Positions 1-6,618 of a DNA stretch of 10,941 nucleotides are shown piece after piece. Each line of letters begins with the position of its first letter. Within the stretch, counting starts at the first letter, position 1. This DNA comes from Akkermansiaceae bacterium. Lineage in GTDB: Bacteria; Verrucomicrobiota; Verrucomicrobiia; Verrucomicrobiales; Akkermansiaceae. The notes under the pieces are model-generated. The model was not told where the DNA came from. It ran no database searches and saw nothing but the letters and a program-made list of their open reading frames with translations. The stretch is from positions 1-10,941 of the forward strand of contig CAIVXP010000013.1 in the NCBI GenBank assembly GCA_903909905.1, read 5' to 3'. Both the position numbers and the translations under genes were made by a program.

Positions 1-18
1 CGTTTATCACTCCGCCAC

Positions 19-2199
19 ATGGAATTCCAACTCACTAGCGACTATCAGCCGATGGGCGATCAGGCGCAGGCGATTGAAAAGTTGTCGAAATCCCTCACGG
101 CAGAAAACCGACACCAGACGCTTCTCGGCGTCACCGGTTCGGGCAAGACCTTCACCATGGCCAACCTGATTGCGCGGCACAACCGCCCCGCGCTGATCAT
201 GAGCCACAACAAAACGCTCGCCGCTCAACTTTACTCGGAGTTCAAAAATTTCTTCCCACATAACGCGGTGGAGTACTTCGTTTCCTACTTCGATTACTAC
301 CAACCCGAAGCCTACATCCCGCGCAGCGACACCTACATCGAAAAGGATTCATCGATCAACGACGAGATCGAGCGCCTGCGCCTATCGACGATGGGTTCAC
401 TGATCACCCGTCGCGATACGATCGTGGTCGCCTCGGTGTCCTGCATTTACGGCCTTGGCTCGCCCGAGGATTACGAAAACATGATGCTTCCAATCCGCAC
501 TGGTCAGAAACTCACCCGCGCGGAGTTTCTCGACTCGATCGTCGGCATGCTTTTCGAGCGCGATGATTTCAACTTCGGCCGCGGCCAGTTCCGCGTTCGC
601 GGTGATGTGGTCGAGATCCACCCGGCCCACCTCGAGGAAACCGCCATCCGCGTCGAGTTCTTTGACGACGAGGTCGAGCGCCTCACCAGCATCCACACGC
701 TCACCGGCCGCACGATCGAACGCCTCGATTCCCATACCTTTTTTCCCGCCAAACAATTCGTCACACCCGGCGACAAAATGAAATCGTCCACGCGCGCGAT
801 CCGCGACGAACTCGAACAACAGATCAGCCAATTCGAGAAGGAAGGCAAACTCCTCGAGGCCCAACGCATCCGCATGCGGACGGAGTATGACTTGGAAATG
901 ATGGCGGAAATGGGCTTCTGCCAAGGCATCGAAAACTACTCGCGTCACCTCACCGGACGCGAACCAGGCGCCAAACCCCACACGCTGCTGGATTTCTTTC
1001 CCGACGATTTCCTCCTGCTCATCGACGAAAGCCACGCCACCATTCCGCAGATCGGCGGCATGTACGAGGGCGACAAAAGCCGCAAAACCGTCCTTGTCGA
1101 ACACGGCTTCCGCCTGCCCAGCGCACTCGACAACCGACCACTCCGCTTCGAGGAGTTCATGCAATCAACCGGCCAAAGGGTCTATGTTTCCGCCACCCCA
1201 GGCCCCTTCGAAATCATCAATTCCCGCCCAGAAAACCAAACTTACATTCCGGTGAAATCCGCCGACAAAGGCGCGTTGCCCGCACTGAAAAAAGTCCGCG
1301 TGAAACCGAGCGGCAACGATGAGCCGATCGAATCATTCAATCCCACCAAGGCCGGCACGCCACTCGTCGTCGAACAAATCATCCGACCGACCGGCCTCAT
1401 CGATCCGATCATCACTCTTCGCCCACTCAAGGGGCAAATCGACGAAACCATTGAGCTCTGCCGCCAACGCGTCGAACGACACGAACGAGTTCTCATCACC
1501 ACACTCACAAAAAAAACCGCCGAGGACCTCAGCGAATACCTCGCTGGCACCGGACTCAAGGTCCGCTACATCCACGCCGACATCGACACGGTCGAGCGGG
1601 TCGAAATCCTCCGCCAACTCCGCGCCGCCGCGATCGATGTGCTGGTCGGCATCAACCTCCTGCGCGAAGGACTCGATCTACCGGAAGTCTCGCTCGTTTG
1701 CATCCTCGATGCCGACAAGGAAGGCTTCCTGCGCAACGAAACATCGCTCATCCAAACCGCCGGCCGCGCCGCACGCCACCTTGCCGGCGAATGCGTGCTG
1801 TTCTGCGACAAGGTCACCGATTCGATCCAAGCCCTGCTCGACACCACAGCCCACCGCCGCAGCCGCCAGCAGGCTCACAACGAAGCCCACGGCATCACTC
1901 CGCAAAGCGTGAAACGCGCGGTTCAGGAAAGCCTGCAGACAAACGAAGCCATCGACCCGATGACCGGTGGATCATTCGTTGCAGAAGAGGAACCAATCTA
2001 CGATAAACATCGTACCATTGCCGAGCTCGAGGAACAAATGCGCGCCGCATCGGCACGCCTCGAGTTTGAACGCGCGGCCCACCTCCGTGACCAGATCGCG
2101 GCACTCAAAGATCCCAGCGGCGAAAATTCCAATCCGCCACCTCAAACGGCCAAATACCCCAGCGCCCGCAAATCCGCAAAACGCCGATCCTCATCTTGA
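19..2199 (+). CDS. uvrB: Excinuclease ABC subunit B (UvrB)
   Basis: UvrB is the damage-verifying, ATP-dependent helicase-like subunit of UvrABC nucleotide excision repair. It is loaded by UvrA and recruits UvrC. The 726-residue product has Walker A GVTGSGKT (37-44), the beta-hairpin region YFDYYQPEAYIP (90-101) that pinches damaged DNA, DESH (336-339), SATPGPFE (391-398), RPTGLIDP (456-463), the helicase motif around DIDTVERVEILR (521-532), INLLREGLDLPEVSL (545-559), QTAGRAAR (579-586) and a C-terminal UVR domain (about 665-697). A basic Ser/Lys/Arg-rich tail follows to 726. The protein is longer than the roughly 670 residues usual for the family, partly from the tail and partly from an extra block of about 43 residues at 400-446, between SATPGPFE and VVEQIIRPTG. 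The ATG at 19 gives the usual N-terminus (FQLTSDYQPMGDQ). Only 18 upstream bases are visible, with no Shine-Dalgarno. Confidence 0.98.
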   Translation: MEFQLTSDYQPMGDQAQAIEKLSKSLTAENRHQTLLGVTGSGKTFTMANLIARHNRPALIMSHNKTLAAQLYSEFKNFFPHNAVEYFVSYFDYYQPEAYIPRSDTYIEKDSSINDEIERLRLSTMGSLITRRDTIVVASVSCIYGLGSPEDYENMMLPIRTGQKLTRAEFLDSIVGMLFERDDFNFGRGQFRVRGDVVEIHPAHLEETAIRVEFFDDEVERLTSIHTLTGRTIERLDSHTFFPAKQFVTPGDKMKSSTRAIRDELEQQISQFEKEGKLLEAQRIRMRTEYDLEMMAEMGFCQGIENYSRHLTGREPGAKPHTLLDFFPDDFLLLIDESHATIPQIGGMYEGDKSRKTVLVEHGFRLPSALDNRPLRFEEFMQSTGQRVYVSATPGPFEIINSRPENQTYIPVKSADKGALPALKKVRVKPSGNDEPIESFNPTKAGTPLVVEQIIRPTGLIDPIITLRPLKGQIDETIELCRQRVERHERVLITTLTKKTAEDLSEYLAGTGLKVRYIHADIDTVERVEILRQLRAAAIDVLVGINLLREGLDLPEVSLVCILDADKEGFLRNETSLIQTAGRAARHLAGECVLFCDKVTDSIQALLDTTAHRRSRQQAHNEAHGITPQSVKRAVQESLQTNEAIDPMTGGSFVAEEEPIYDKHRTIAELEEQMRAASARLEFERAAHLRDQIAALKDPSGENSNPPPQTAKYPSARKSAKRRSSS

Positions 2200-2231
2200 C
2201 CTCGCTCCGGCATCCGACAAGGCTCACACCC

Positions 2232-2501
2232 GTGTTCACCCTCAAACCCGACCGCCCCTACTTCGAAGCCTGGCTTCGCAGGACGAAGCGTCAGTTCGCC
2301 GTCAGCGGTCGCCTCACCCAGACCGCCACCCTTCTCGCCGCACAGGGCGACGGCACCACCGAGGAGTGGTCCGCCAAACTTCGCACAATGTTGAACGGCC
2401 GAGAAATGCCATCGATCGAATTGCTCACGCGCATCGACGCACTGCTGGCAGGTCCAAGCAAATCCACTACTGCACCGGATTCGCAACCATCCCTCTTTTG
2501 A
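2232..2501 (+). CDS. Small helix-turn-helix-like protein with possible beta-clamp-binding tail
   Basis: I do not recognise a named family. From the GTG at 2232 the product is 89 residues. An AAGG at 2218-2221 lies about ten bases upstream. A TTG at 2196, overlapping the uvrB stop, would add 12 residues. The sequence is mostly helical. A basic N-terminal helix (PYFEAWLRRTKRQFAV) is followed by LTQTATLLAAQG and then WSAKLRTMLNGREMPSIELLTRIDALL. The last part resembles the later helices of lambda-repressor/XRE-type domains (pattern L.GR..PS.ELL.RI..LL). A Ser/Thr/Pro-rich linker leads to the C-terminus SQPSLF, which fits the Qxx(L/M)F bacterial sliding-clamp-binding consensus. The gene begins 32 bases after uvrB and is probably cotranscribed with it. 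A role in DNA repair or replication is inferred from neighbour and tail only; DNA binding is unproven. Confidence 0.75.
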   Translation: MFTLKPDRPYFEAWLRRTKRQFAVSGRLTQTATLLAAQGDGTTEEWSAKLRTMLNGREMPSIELLTRIDALLAGPSKSTTAPDSQPSLF

Positions 2502-2629
2502 ATCACAGGGCAACCATGACCATGTAATCATGGCGGATTTTCACAAAAATTTCCCATCGAAGCATTAAGCAGTTTACTCGAGGCCTCCATCATGAAATGG
2601 TAGGTTGACGCATATATCCAGTCTCTCAG

Positions 2630-3013
2630 ATGCACAAGCTCCCTAACAAGTCCATGGTCATGCGCTACCGGCTGGTCGCGATCTTGATCTGCTTGAAGTG
2701 GTTGCTCATCGTCTCGCTGATCGGATTTTTTGCCCACTCGTTCTTCGTCAAGGACCGCGAGCTGATCATCATCGGCATCAAGCTCACCGCAGTTGCCAGC
2801 ATCTTGTTTCTCGTGCGTATGCTCTACGCCCCAACCTGCAAGTGCCCGCTGTGCCGAGTCCCGCTGCTTTCAGGACAATCCTGCTCAAAAAGTATGAAGG
2901 CCAAAACCTTTCTTGGCAGCTACCGACTGCGCGTCGCGCTCGACATCCTTTTTCTCAACAAATTTCGTTGCCCATACTGCAATGAGCCGACCGAGATCAT
3001 TTCCCGCCGGTGA
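2630..3013 (+). CDS. Two-helix membrane protein with zinc-ribbon-like cysteines
   Basis: Unrecognised protein of 127 residues. Two hydrophobic segments, about 15-35 (LVAILICLKWLLIVSLIGFF) and 45-66 (LIIIGIKLTAVASILFLV), should form a membrane hairpin. The downstream part contains CKCPLC (Cys70, 72, 75), Cys85 and a second knuckle CPYC (Cys114, 117) near the end. The CxxC...CxxC arrangement looks like a zinc ribbon or rubredoxin-like knuckle pair split by a basic stretch (KSMKAKTFLGSYRLR). Such heads often bind a metal, nucleic acid or a partner protein, but nothing here shows which. The ATG at 2630 is used; in-frame ATGs at 2654 and 2660 would shorten only the leader. No Shine-Dalgarno is visible. 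A 128-base gap separates it from the preceding gene, so it may have its own promoter. Confidence 0.72.
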   Translation: MHKLPNKSMVMRYRLVAILICLKWLLIVSLIGFFAHSFFVKDRELIIIGIKLTAVASILFLVRMLYAPTCKCPLCRVPLLSGQSCSKSMKAKTFLGSYRLRVALDILFLNKFRCPYCNEPTEIISRR

Positions 3014-3074
3014 TTTTTCCACCAGTCACTCCGCAGGATTGACAGTGTACCTTTGATGGTTTGTCGTTTGAGGC

Positions 3075-3917
3075 ATGCGTCTCGTACAAAATCTTCGGTC
3101 CGCCGCCGGCGGCTGCGCGGCCGCACTCGCCATCACCCTCATCGCACACGCCGACAACACCATGATCGAAACTCCATCCGATGTGAAAACCGCCCCAGCC
3201 GACGCCCACAAAACTACCTCCGGCCTCTGCTCGAAAGTCCTCGAAAAAGGTAAGGGCAGCACCCACCCAAGCCCCACCGACACCGTGACCGTCCACTACT
3301 CGGGCTGGACGACCGATGGAAAACTTTTCGACAGCTCGGTGAAGCGTGGTCAACCCGCAAGCTTCCCGCTCAACGGCGTGATCAAGGGCTGGACCGAAGG
3401 CGTGCAACTCATGGTCGAGGGCGAAAAACGCCGTTTCTGGATTCCAGCCGACCTCGCCTACGGCGAAAACCCCGGCGGTGGCCGCCCCGGCGGATTGCTC
3501 GTTTTCGATGTCGAACTCCTCAGCATCAAAGCCGCACCGAAACCTCCCACCACGCCCGATGATGTGGCCGCAGCCCCCGCGTCCGCCGAGAAAACCGAAT
3601 CCGGCATCTCCTCGCGCGTACTCGAAAAAGGCAAAGGCAGCACTCACCCGAAAGCCACCGATCAGGTCGAAGTCCACTACTCCGGTTGGACCACAGACGG
3701 CCAACTTTTCGATAGCTCGGTGATGCGCGGCGAGACAATCGTCTTCCCGCTCAATCGCGTCATTCCCGGCTGGACTGAAGGCGTGCAACTCATGGTCGAA
3801 GGGGAAAAACGCCGATTCTGGATTCCAGCCAAGCTCGCCTACGGCGAAAACCCGCCACCAGGCGCACCCGCCGGCACATTGGTCTTTGATGTGGAACTCA
3901 TCCGAATCGTCAAATGA
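3075..3917 (+). CDS. Secreted tandem FKBP-type peptidyl-prolyl cis-trans isomerase
   Basis: This enzyme catalyses cis-trans isomerisation of Xaa-Pro bonds and probably acts as a folding factor outside the inner membrane. Of 280 residues, 1-26 look like a signal peptide (basic start, hydrophobic AAALAITLIA, AHA cleavage site). Two FKBP domains follow at about 49-152 and 176-280. Pocket residues by comparison with FKBP12 are Tyr75, Phe85, Asp86, Phe97, Val102, Ile103, Trp106, Tyr129 and Phe144 in domain 1. In domain 2 they are Tyr202, Phe212, Asp213, Phe224, Val229, Ile230, Trp233, Tyr256 and Phe271. Both sites therefore look intact. The repeated unit is 127 residues and includes the linker (TPSDVKTAPADAHKTTSG versus TPDDVAAAPASAEKTESG). 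An in-frame TGA at 3069-3071 makes the ATG at 3075 the first possible start. The stop overlaps the next start (ATGA), implying translational coupling. Confidence 0.93.
   Translation: MRLVQNLRSAAGGCAAALAITLIAHADNTMIETPSDVKTAPADAHKTTSGLCSKVLEKGKGSTHPSPTDTVTVHYSGWTTDGKLFDSSVKRGQPASFPLNGVIKGWTEGVQLMVEGEKRRFWIPADLAYGENPGGGRPGGLLVFDVELLSIKAAPKPPTTPDDVAAAPASAEKTESGISSRVLEKGKGSTHPKATDQVEVHYSGWTTDGQLFDSSVMRGETIVFPLNRVIPGWTEGVQLMVEGEKRRFWIPAKLAYGENPPPGAPAGTLVFDVELIRIVK
3168..3917 (+). repeat. Internal tandem duplication of the FKBP module (381-bp period)
   Basis: Residues 32-158 and 159-280 are two copies of one module, offset by 127 codons (381 bp). Conservation is uneven at DNA level. Bases 3396-3472 and 3777-3853 differ at only about 5 of 77 positions by eye, including synonymous sites, whereas flanking parts are more diverged. 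This points to duplication with later gene conversion, or to strong constraint on this block. Confidence 0.85.
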
Positions 3918-4417
3918 TTGGCGCCCGGCTCATCATAGCATTGCTTGCGATGGCGCTCGCCCACACAGCCTGCGCTCCAAAACTGCAGTCACGCATCGAT
4001 GATCAGCCGGCCCACCTCCTCAACCAATCCACCAACCCGGAACCCAAAACCAAAAAGCCGGTCCGCATGAACGGCCGCGGCGATGTTTCCTCGATCTCGC
4101 TCGAGGAAATGTTCGCGCACCAAGGTTCAGGCAACGCGCTGATTTTCGACGCAAGACCCGCCTATCTGTTCCACCTCGGTCACATTCCCGGCGCCGAGAG
4201 CCTGCCAAAATCCGACTGCGAAAACTCCATTGCCAAAATGGACGAACGGCTCAAATCCGCCGTCGCCACCGGCAAACCGATCATCGTTTACTGTTCGGGT
4301 CTCCTCTGCCCCGATGCACGCACGGTTGCCATGCACATTTCCGGCTACGGCCACCCGGCCAAAATTTTCTCCGGCGGATACGACGCATGGAAAAAAGCCG
4401 GACTCCCCACCGATTGA
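3914..4417 (+). CDS. Exported rhodanese-like domain protein
   Basis: Rhodanese domains carry sulfur or a redox modification on a single active-site cysteine. This 167-residue protein starts with a hydrophobic signal (LIIALLAMALAHTAC). Cys20 could be lipidated, but His at -3 and Thr at -2 make a poor lipobox, so it may be an ordinary exported or membrane-anchored protein. A Pro/Lys-rich linker runs to about 57. The rhodanese domain follows with ISLEEMF, the DARPAYLFHLGHIPGA signature (79-94), active-site strand and loop IVYCSGLLCPDA with catalytic Cys127, and GGYDAWKKAGLP (154-165). A second cysteine, Cys132, lies in the active loop. The start overlaps the FKBP gene stop by 4 bases. A partnership with the FKBP protein in envelope protein or thiol homeostasis is inferred from linkage only. 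Confidence 0.88.
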   Translation: MIGARLIIALLAMALAHTACAPKLQSRIDDQPAHLLNQSTNPEPKTKKPVRMNGRGDVSSISLEEMFAHQGSGNALIFDARPAYLFHLGHIPGAESLPKSDCENSIAKMDERLKSAVATGKPIIVYCSGLLCPDARTVAMHISGYGHPAKIFSGGYDAWKKAGLPTD

Positions 4418-4439
4418 TCACCCCACACCCCAACATACC

Positions 4440-4760
4440 ATGATCTCGTTCAGCAATGTCACTGTCGACAGCAAAGCCAATGTCTACTTCGATGGCCGCG
4501 TCGTTTCCCACACCGTTCACTTCAGCAATGGTTCACGCAAAACCCTCGGCCTGATCTACCCGGGTAAATTCCATTTCGGCACCGCCGCTCCCGAGCGCAT
4601 GGAAATCATCGCCGGCGATTGCGAGGTCGTGCTCGATGGCACCGACAAAACCCTCAGCATCGAGGCCGGATCCGCATTCGACGTCGCCGGCAACAGCGGC
4701 TTCACCATTACCGTGAAAGACGGCATCTGCGAATACATCTGCTCGTTCATCCAGGACTGA
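4440..4760 (+). CDS. ppnP: Pyrimidine/purine nucleoside phosphorylase PpnP
   Basis: PpnP (DUF1255, a small cupin) phosphorolyses a broad range of nucleosides to the base and ribose-1-phosphate in the cytoplasm. The product has 106 residues, close to the E. coli protein of about 94. It shows the family order: NVYFDGRVVSHTVHF, SRKTLGLIYPGKFHFGTAAPERME, IIAGDCEVVL and SIEAGSAFDVAGNSGF, ending in CEYICSF. The ATG at 4440 is chosen because the open frame upstream lies inside the rhodanese gene and has no family resemblance. The gene sits 22 bases after the rhodanese gene, and its stop overlaps the next start (TGATG). It is the only clearly cytoplasmic product in this otherwise exported set. Confidence 0.93.
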   Translation: MISFSNVTVDSKANVYFDGRVVSHTVHFSNGSRKTLGLIYPGKFHFGTAAPERMEIIAGDCEVVLDGTDKTLSIEAGSAFDVAGNSGFTITVKDGICEYICSFIQD

Positions 4761-5485
4761 TGCCACGCACATCCGCGGCCCTGAAGCTTGCAAGCACGGC
4801 TGCCGCCGCGGCCTTGCTCGCATCATGCAGTCTGCGCCTGCCCACACAAAAAGTACCGACCGCGAAAATCCCGGTCCGGAGCACCGCCACCGCACCGCAT
4901 AGCAAAGAGCCTCATGTGCTGATATGGATGGTCGCCGACAAATGGCACACCGGCCTCGTCTTCCCCTACGATTGGCTCATCGAATCCGGCTTCATCCCAC
5001 CGGAAAATTTCGGCAACCCGAAATTCGTCACGATGAGCTGGGGCAACACCGACGCGTACTCGCCCGAAGGCATCGGCTCGACCTGGAACCTGCTGCGAGT
5101 CATCCTCACACCAACCCCGGCGGTGATGGAACTGATCCCGTCCAACTGGCATATCGCAGAAGTGATGCCCCACCAGCGCATCTGGCGCAAACTCACCCCA
5201 CGGGACAAAGGCCCGGCCCTTGCCGATTTCCTCAACAAATGCTCGGTCACCGATGAAAATGGCCGCCCCATCGTCGTGCGCCCCTCAAGCTGGGGCAAAG
5301 GCGTGCAACTCGAGTCCGCCCACCGCTACTTCATCCCGCGCGTCTGCAATGTCTGGACCGCCCAAGCGCTCGAAAACCTCGGCTGCGAACTCACCCCGAT
5401 GCTCGGCCTCACCGCCAACAGCCTCGTCCGCCAAGCGGAAAATCCCCCCAACAACCTCGAGTTGATATGGTCAGGCAAACGCTGA
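4760..5485 (+). CDS. DUF2459 family lipoprotein
   Basis: The protein matches, by recall, the DUF2459/TIGR02117 family of unknown function. The product has 241 residues. The N-terminus is a lipoprotein signal with lipobox LASC (Cys23), so the mature protein should be anchored to a membrane outside the cytoplasm. Family-type motifs follow: WMVADKWHTGLVFP (56-69), SWGNTDAYSPEG (93-104) and YFIPRVCNVWTAQALENLG (190-208). The invariant-looking His63 and Cys196, in HTGL and CNxWT contexts, recall the His-then-Cys order of circularly permuted NlpC/P60 (papain-like) enzymes. That would suggest a peptidase, amidase or acyltransferase, but this is inference. The ATG at 4760 overlaps the ppnP stop and follows a short AGG at 4753, indicating translational coupling. 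It is the last gene of the tightly packed set. Confidence 0.82.
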   Translation: MPRTSAALKLASTAAAAALLASCSLRLPTQKVPTAKIPVRSTATAPHSKEPHVLIWMVADKWHTGLVFPYDWLIESGFIPPENFGNPKFVTMSWGNTDAYSPEGIGSTWNLLRVILTPTPAVMELIPSNWHIAEVMPHQRIWRKLTPRDKGPALADFLNKCSVTDENGRPIVVRPSSWGKGVQLESAHRYFIPRVCNVWTAQALENLGCELTPMLGLTANSLVRQAENPPNNLELIWSGKR

Positions 5486-5627
5486 TGATAGAAAAAACAA
5501 CTCTTCACCTGAACAGCAACTTAAGAAGAAACTCTTCATCTTCTTTCTTCTGTCCTCTCTAGAAACTTGTAACGCTTCCCCACTTCGGTTGACTCGATCG
5601 CTACCCTAGACTAACCATGACGGAGAC

Positions 5628-6500
5628 ATGGCAGATCAAATCCCAAGAATCATTGCCGCCATCATGCTCCTCTGCCTCGGCCAAGCCGAGGCGCAACTTG
5701 CGGCGACACTGAGGATCACAAAAAAACAATACCTTGCGGGCGAACCCGTACTCGCCGTCGTTACCGTCACCAATCACGCCGGACGCGAGTTGGTCTTTCA
5801 AAGCGATGGACGCTTCCAATGGCTCGACTTTTCTATCAAAAAAAGCAACGGCAACAGCGTGAACCCACGAGGCCGCAAATTTTTTGGCCCCATGAAAATT
5901 GGTGCAGGCCAGACACTCGCTCGGGAAATTGATCTCACCCAGCACTTCCAACTCAGCGAGCCAGGGAATTTCTCAGTCGCCGCAATCATCCATCCGCCCG
6001 GCGGCACGACCGAAGGCACCTCGACCAACCGGGTCTTTTTCAGCCAATCGCCCGGCAGACCGTACTGGTCACAAAAAGTCGGCATTCCCGGCAAGCCTAG
6101 CGACACTCGCGAATTCCGCGTTCTCAATTTCAGCAACGATTCAAAATCCCAAATCTACGCCCAAATTGTCGATGGCCGCACTGGTGCTTTGGTTCGTACT
6201 TTCCTGCTCGGCGATTGCCTCATGCTCCGCAAACCCAGCGCCACGATCGATCGAAGTCAGATGCTGCATGTGATCTTTCTCACCAACCCGAGCATGTGGG
6301 CACACTATGTGATCGATATCAATGGCCGCGTCGTCAGCCGACAAATCCATCAACGCGCCGCAACAGGAGATCCTCATTTAATCACTGCGGGCGATGGCAG
6401 CGTCCGCGTTGGAAACTCAATCCCCTACGACATCAAAGCCGCACAGGAAGAACGTAAAAAAACCCGAAAAGCAAGCGATCGACCGGCCGCGACCTATTGA
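5628..6500 (+). CDS. Secreted beta-rich protein of unknown function
   Basis: No family name is recognised. The 290-residue product begins with a probable signal peptide (IIAAIMLLCLGQAEA, cleavage near 22). Residues about 24-140 look like an Ig-like beta-sandwich: LRITKKQYLAGEPVLAVVTVTN, then an aromatic strand and GNFSVAAIIHPPGG. A second beta-rich part (about 160-268) contains VDGRTGALVRTFLLGD, DRSQMLHVIFLTNP, HYVIDINGRVVS and ITAGDGSVRVGN. The repeated turn type resembles stacked hairpins or a partial propeller. The tail (270-290) is charged, with KKTRK. Start: ATG 5628 has GGAG at 5622-5625, only two bases away, so a later ATG at 5664 is possible but would truncate the signal. Gaps of about 140 and 118 bases on either side suggest a separate unit. 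It may help bind polysaccharide or protein at the surface; this is a guess from fold type. Confidence 0.72.
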   Translation: MADQIPRIIAAIMLLCLGQAEAQLAATLRITKKQYLAGEPVLAVVTVTNHAGRELVFQSDGRFQWLDFSIKKSNGNSVNPRGRKFFGPMKIGAGQTLAREIDLTQHFQLSEPGNFSVAAIIHPPGGTTEGTSTNRVFFSQSPGRPYWSQKVGIPGKPSDTREFRVLNFSNDSKSQIYAQIVDGRTGALVRTFLLGDCLMLRKPSATIDRSQMLHVIFLTNPSMWAHYVIDINGRVVSRQIHQRAATGDPHLITAGDGSVRVGNSIPYDIKAAQEERKKTRKASDRPAATY

Positions 6501-6532
6501 TCCCAAGCTCTCAATTGAGCCAAAAAAAACCG

Positions 6533-6549
6533 GATTTCATGCTGAAATC
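6533..6549. terminator. Short inverted repeat, possible weak terminator
   Basis: GATTTCA (6533-6539) and TGAAATC (6543-6549) form a perfect 7-bp stem with a TGC loop, 33 bases after the stop of the secreted beta-rich protein. The following sequence (tcatttatcgacttt) is T-rich but lacks a clean T run, so termination is uncertain. Confidence 0.3.
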
Positions 6550-6561
6550 TCATTTATCGAC

Positions 6562-6588
6562 TTTACAATGACCCCAGTTTGTTAATAT
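6562..6588 (+). promoter_or_regulatory. Candidate promoter for the amidase gene
   Basis: TTTACA (6562-6567) and TAATAT (6583-6588) are separated by 15 bases, in an AT-rich patch just upstream of the amidase start at 6619. The -35 fits the sigma-70 consensus at five of six positions and the -10 at four of six. The spacer is shorter than the preferred 17. Confidence 0.35.
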
Positions 6589-6618
6589 TTCCTAATTATC
6601 AAACATCTGTCCCACACC

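Noticed and set aside
397..1164. Long minus-strand open frame (255 codons) antisense to uvrB
   Set aside because: Its translation has no recognisable motif and it mirrors a strongly conserved gene; GC-rich codon bias produces such frames.
2514..2533. CCATGA/TCATGG inverted repeat after the clamp-tail gene
   Set aside because: Only six bases per arm with no T tract or clear promoter context; it could easily be chance.
3039..3067. TTGACA upstream of the FKBP gene as a sigma-70 -35 box
   Set aside because: No acceptable -10 hexamer at 16-18 bases; the sequence there is tgtcgt.
4230..4439. Upstream extension of the ppnP reading frame
   Set aside because: It lies wholly inside the rhodanese gene in another frame, with low-complexity Ser/Pro/Arg translation and no PpnP similarity.
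5523..5545. AAGAAGA/TCTTCTT inverted repeat after the DUF2459 gene as a terminator
   Set aside because: The stem is AT-rich and weak, in a purine/pyrimidine-biased stretch, with no proper T run after it.
5589..5617. TTGACT ... TAGACT as a promoter for the secreted beta-rich protein
   Set aside because: The spacer is only about 12 bases, and the correctly spaced hexamer is a poor match.
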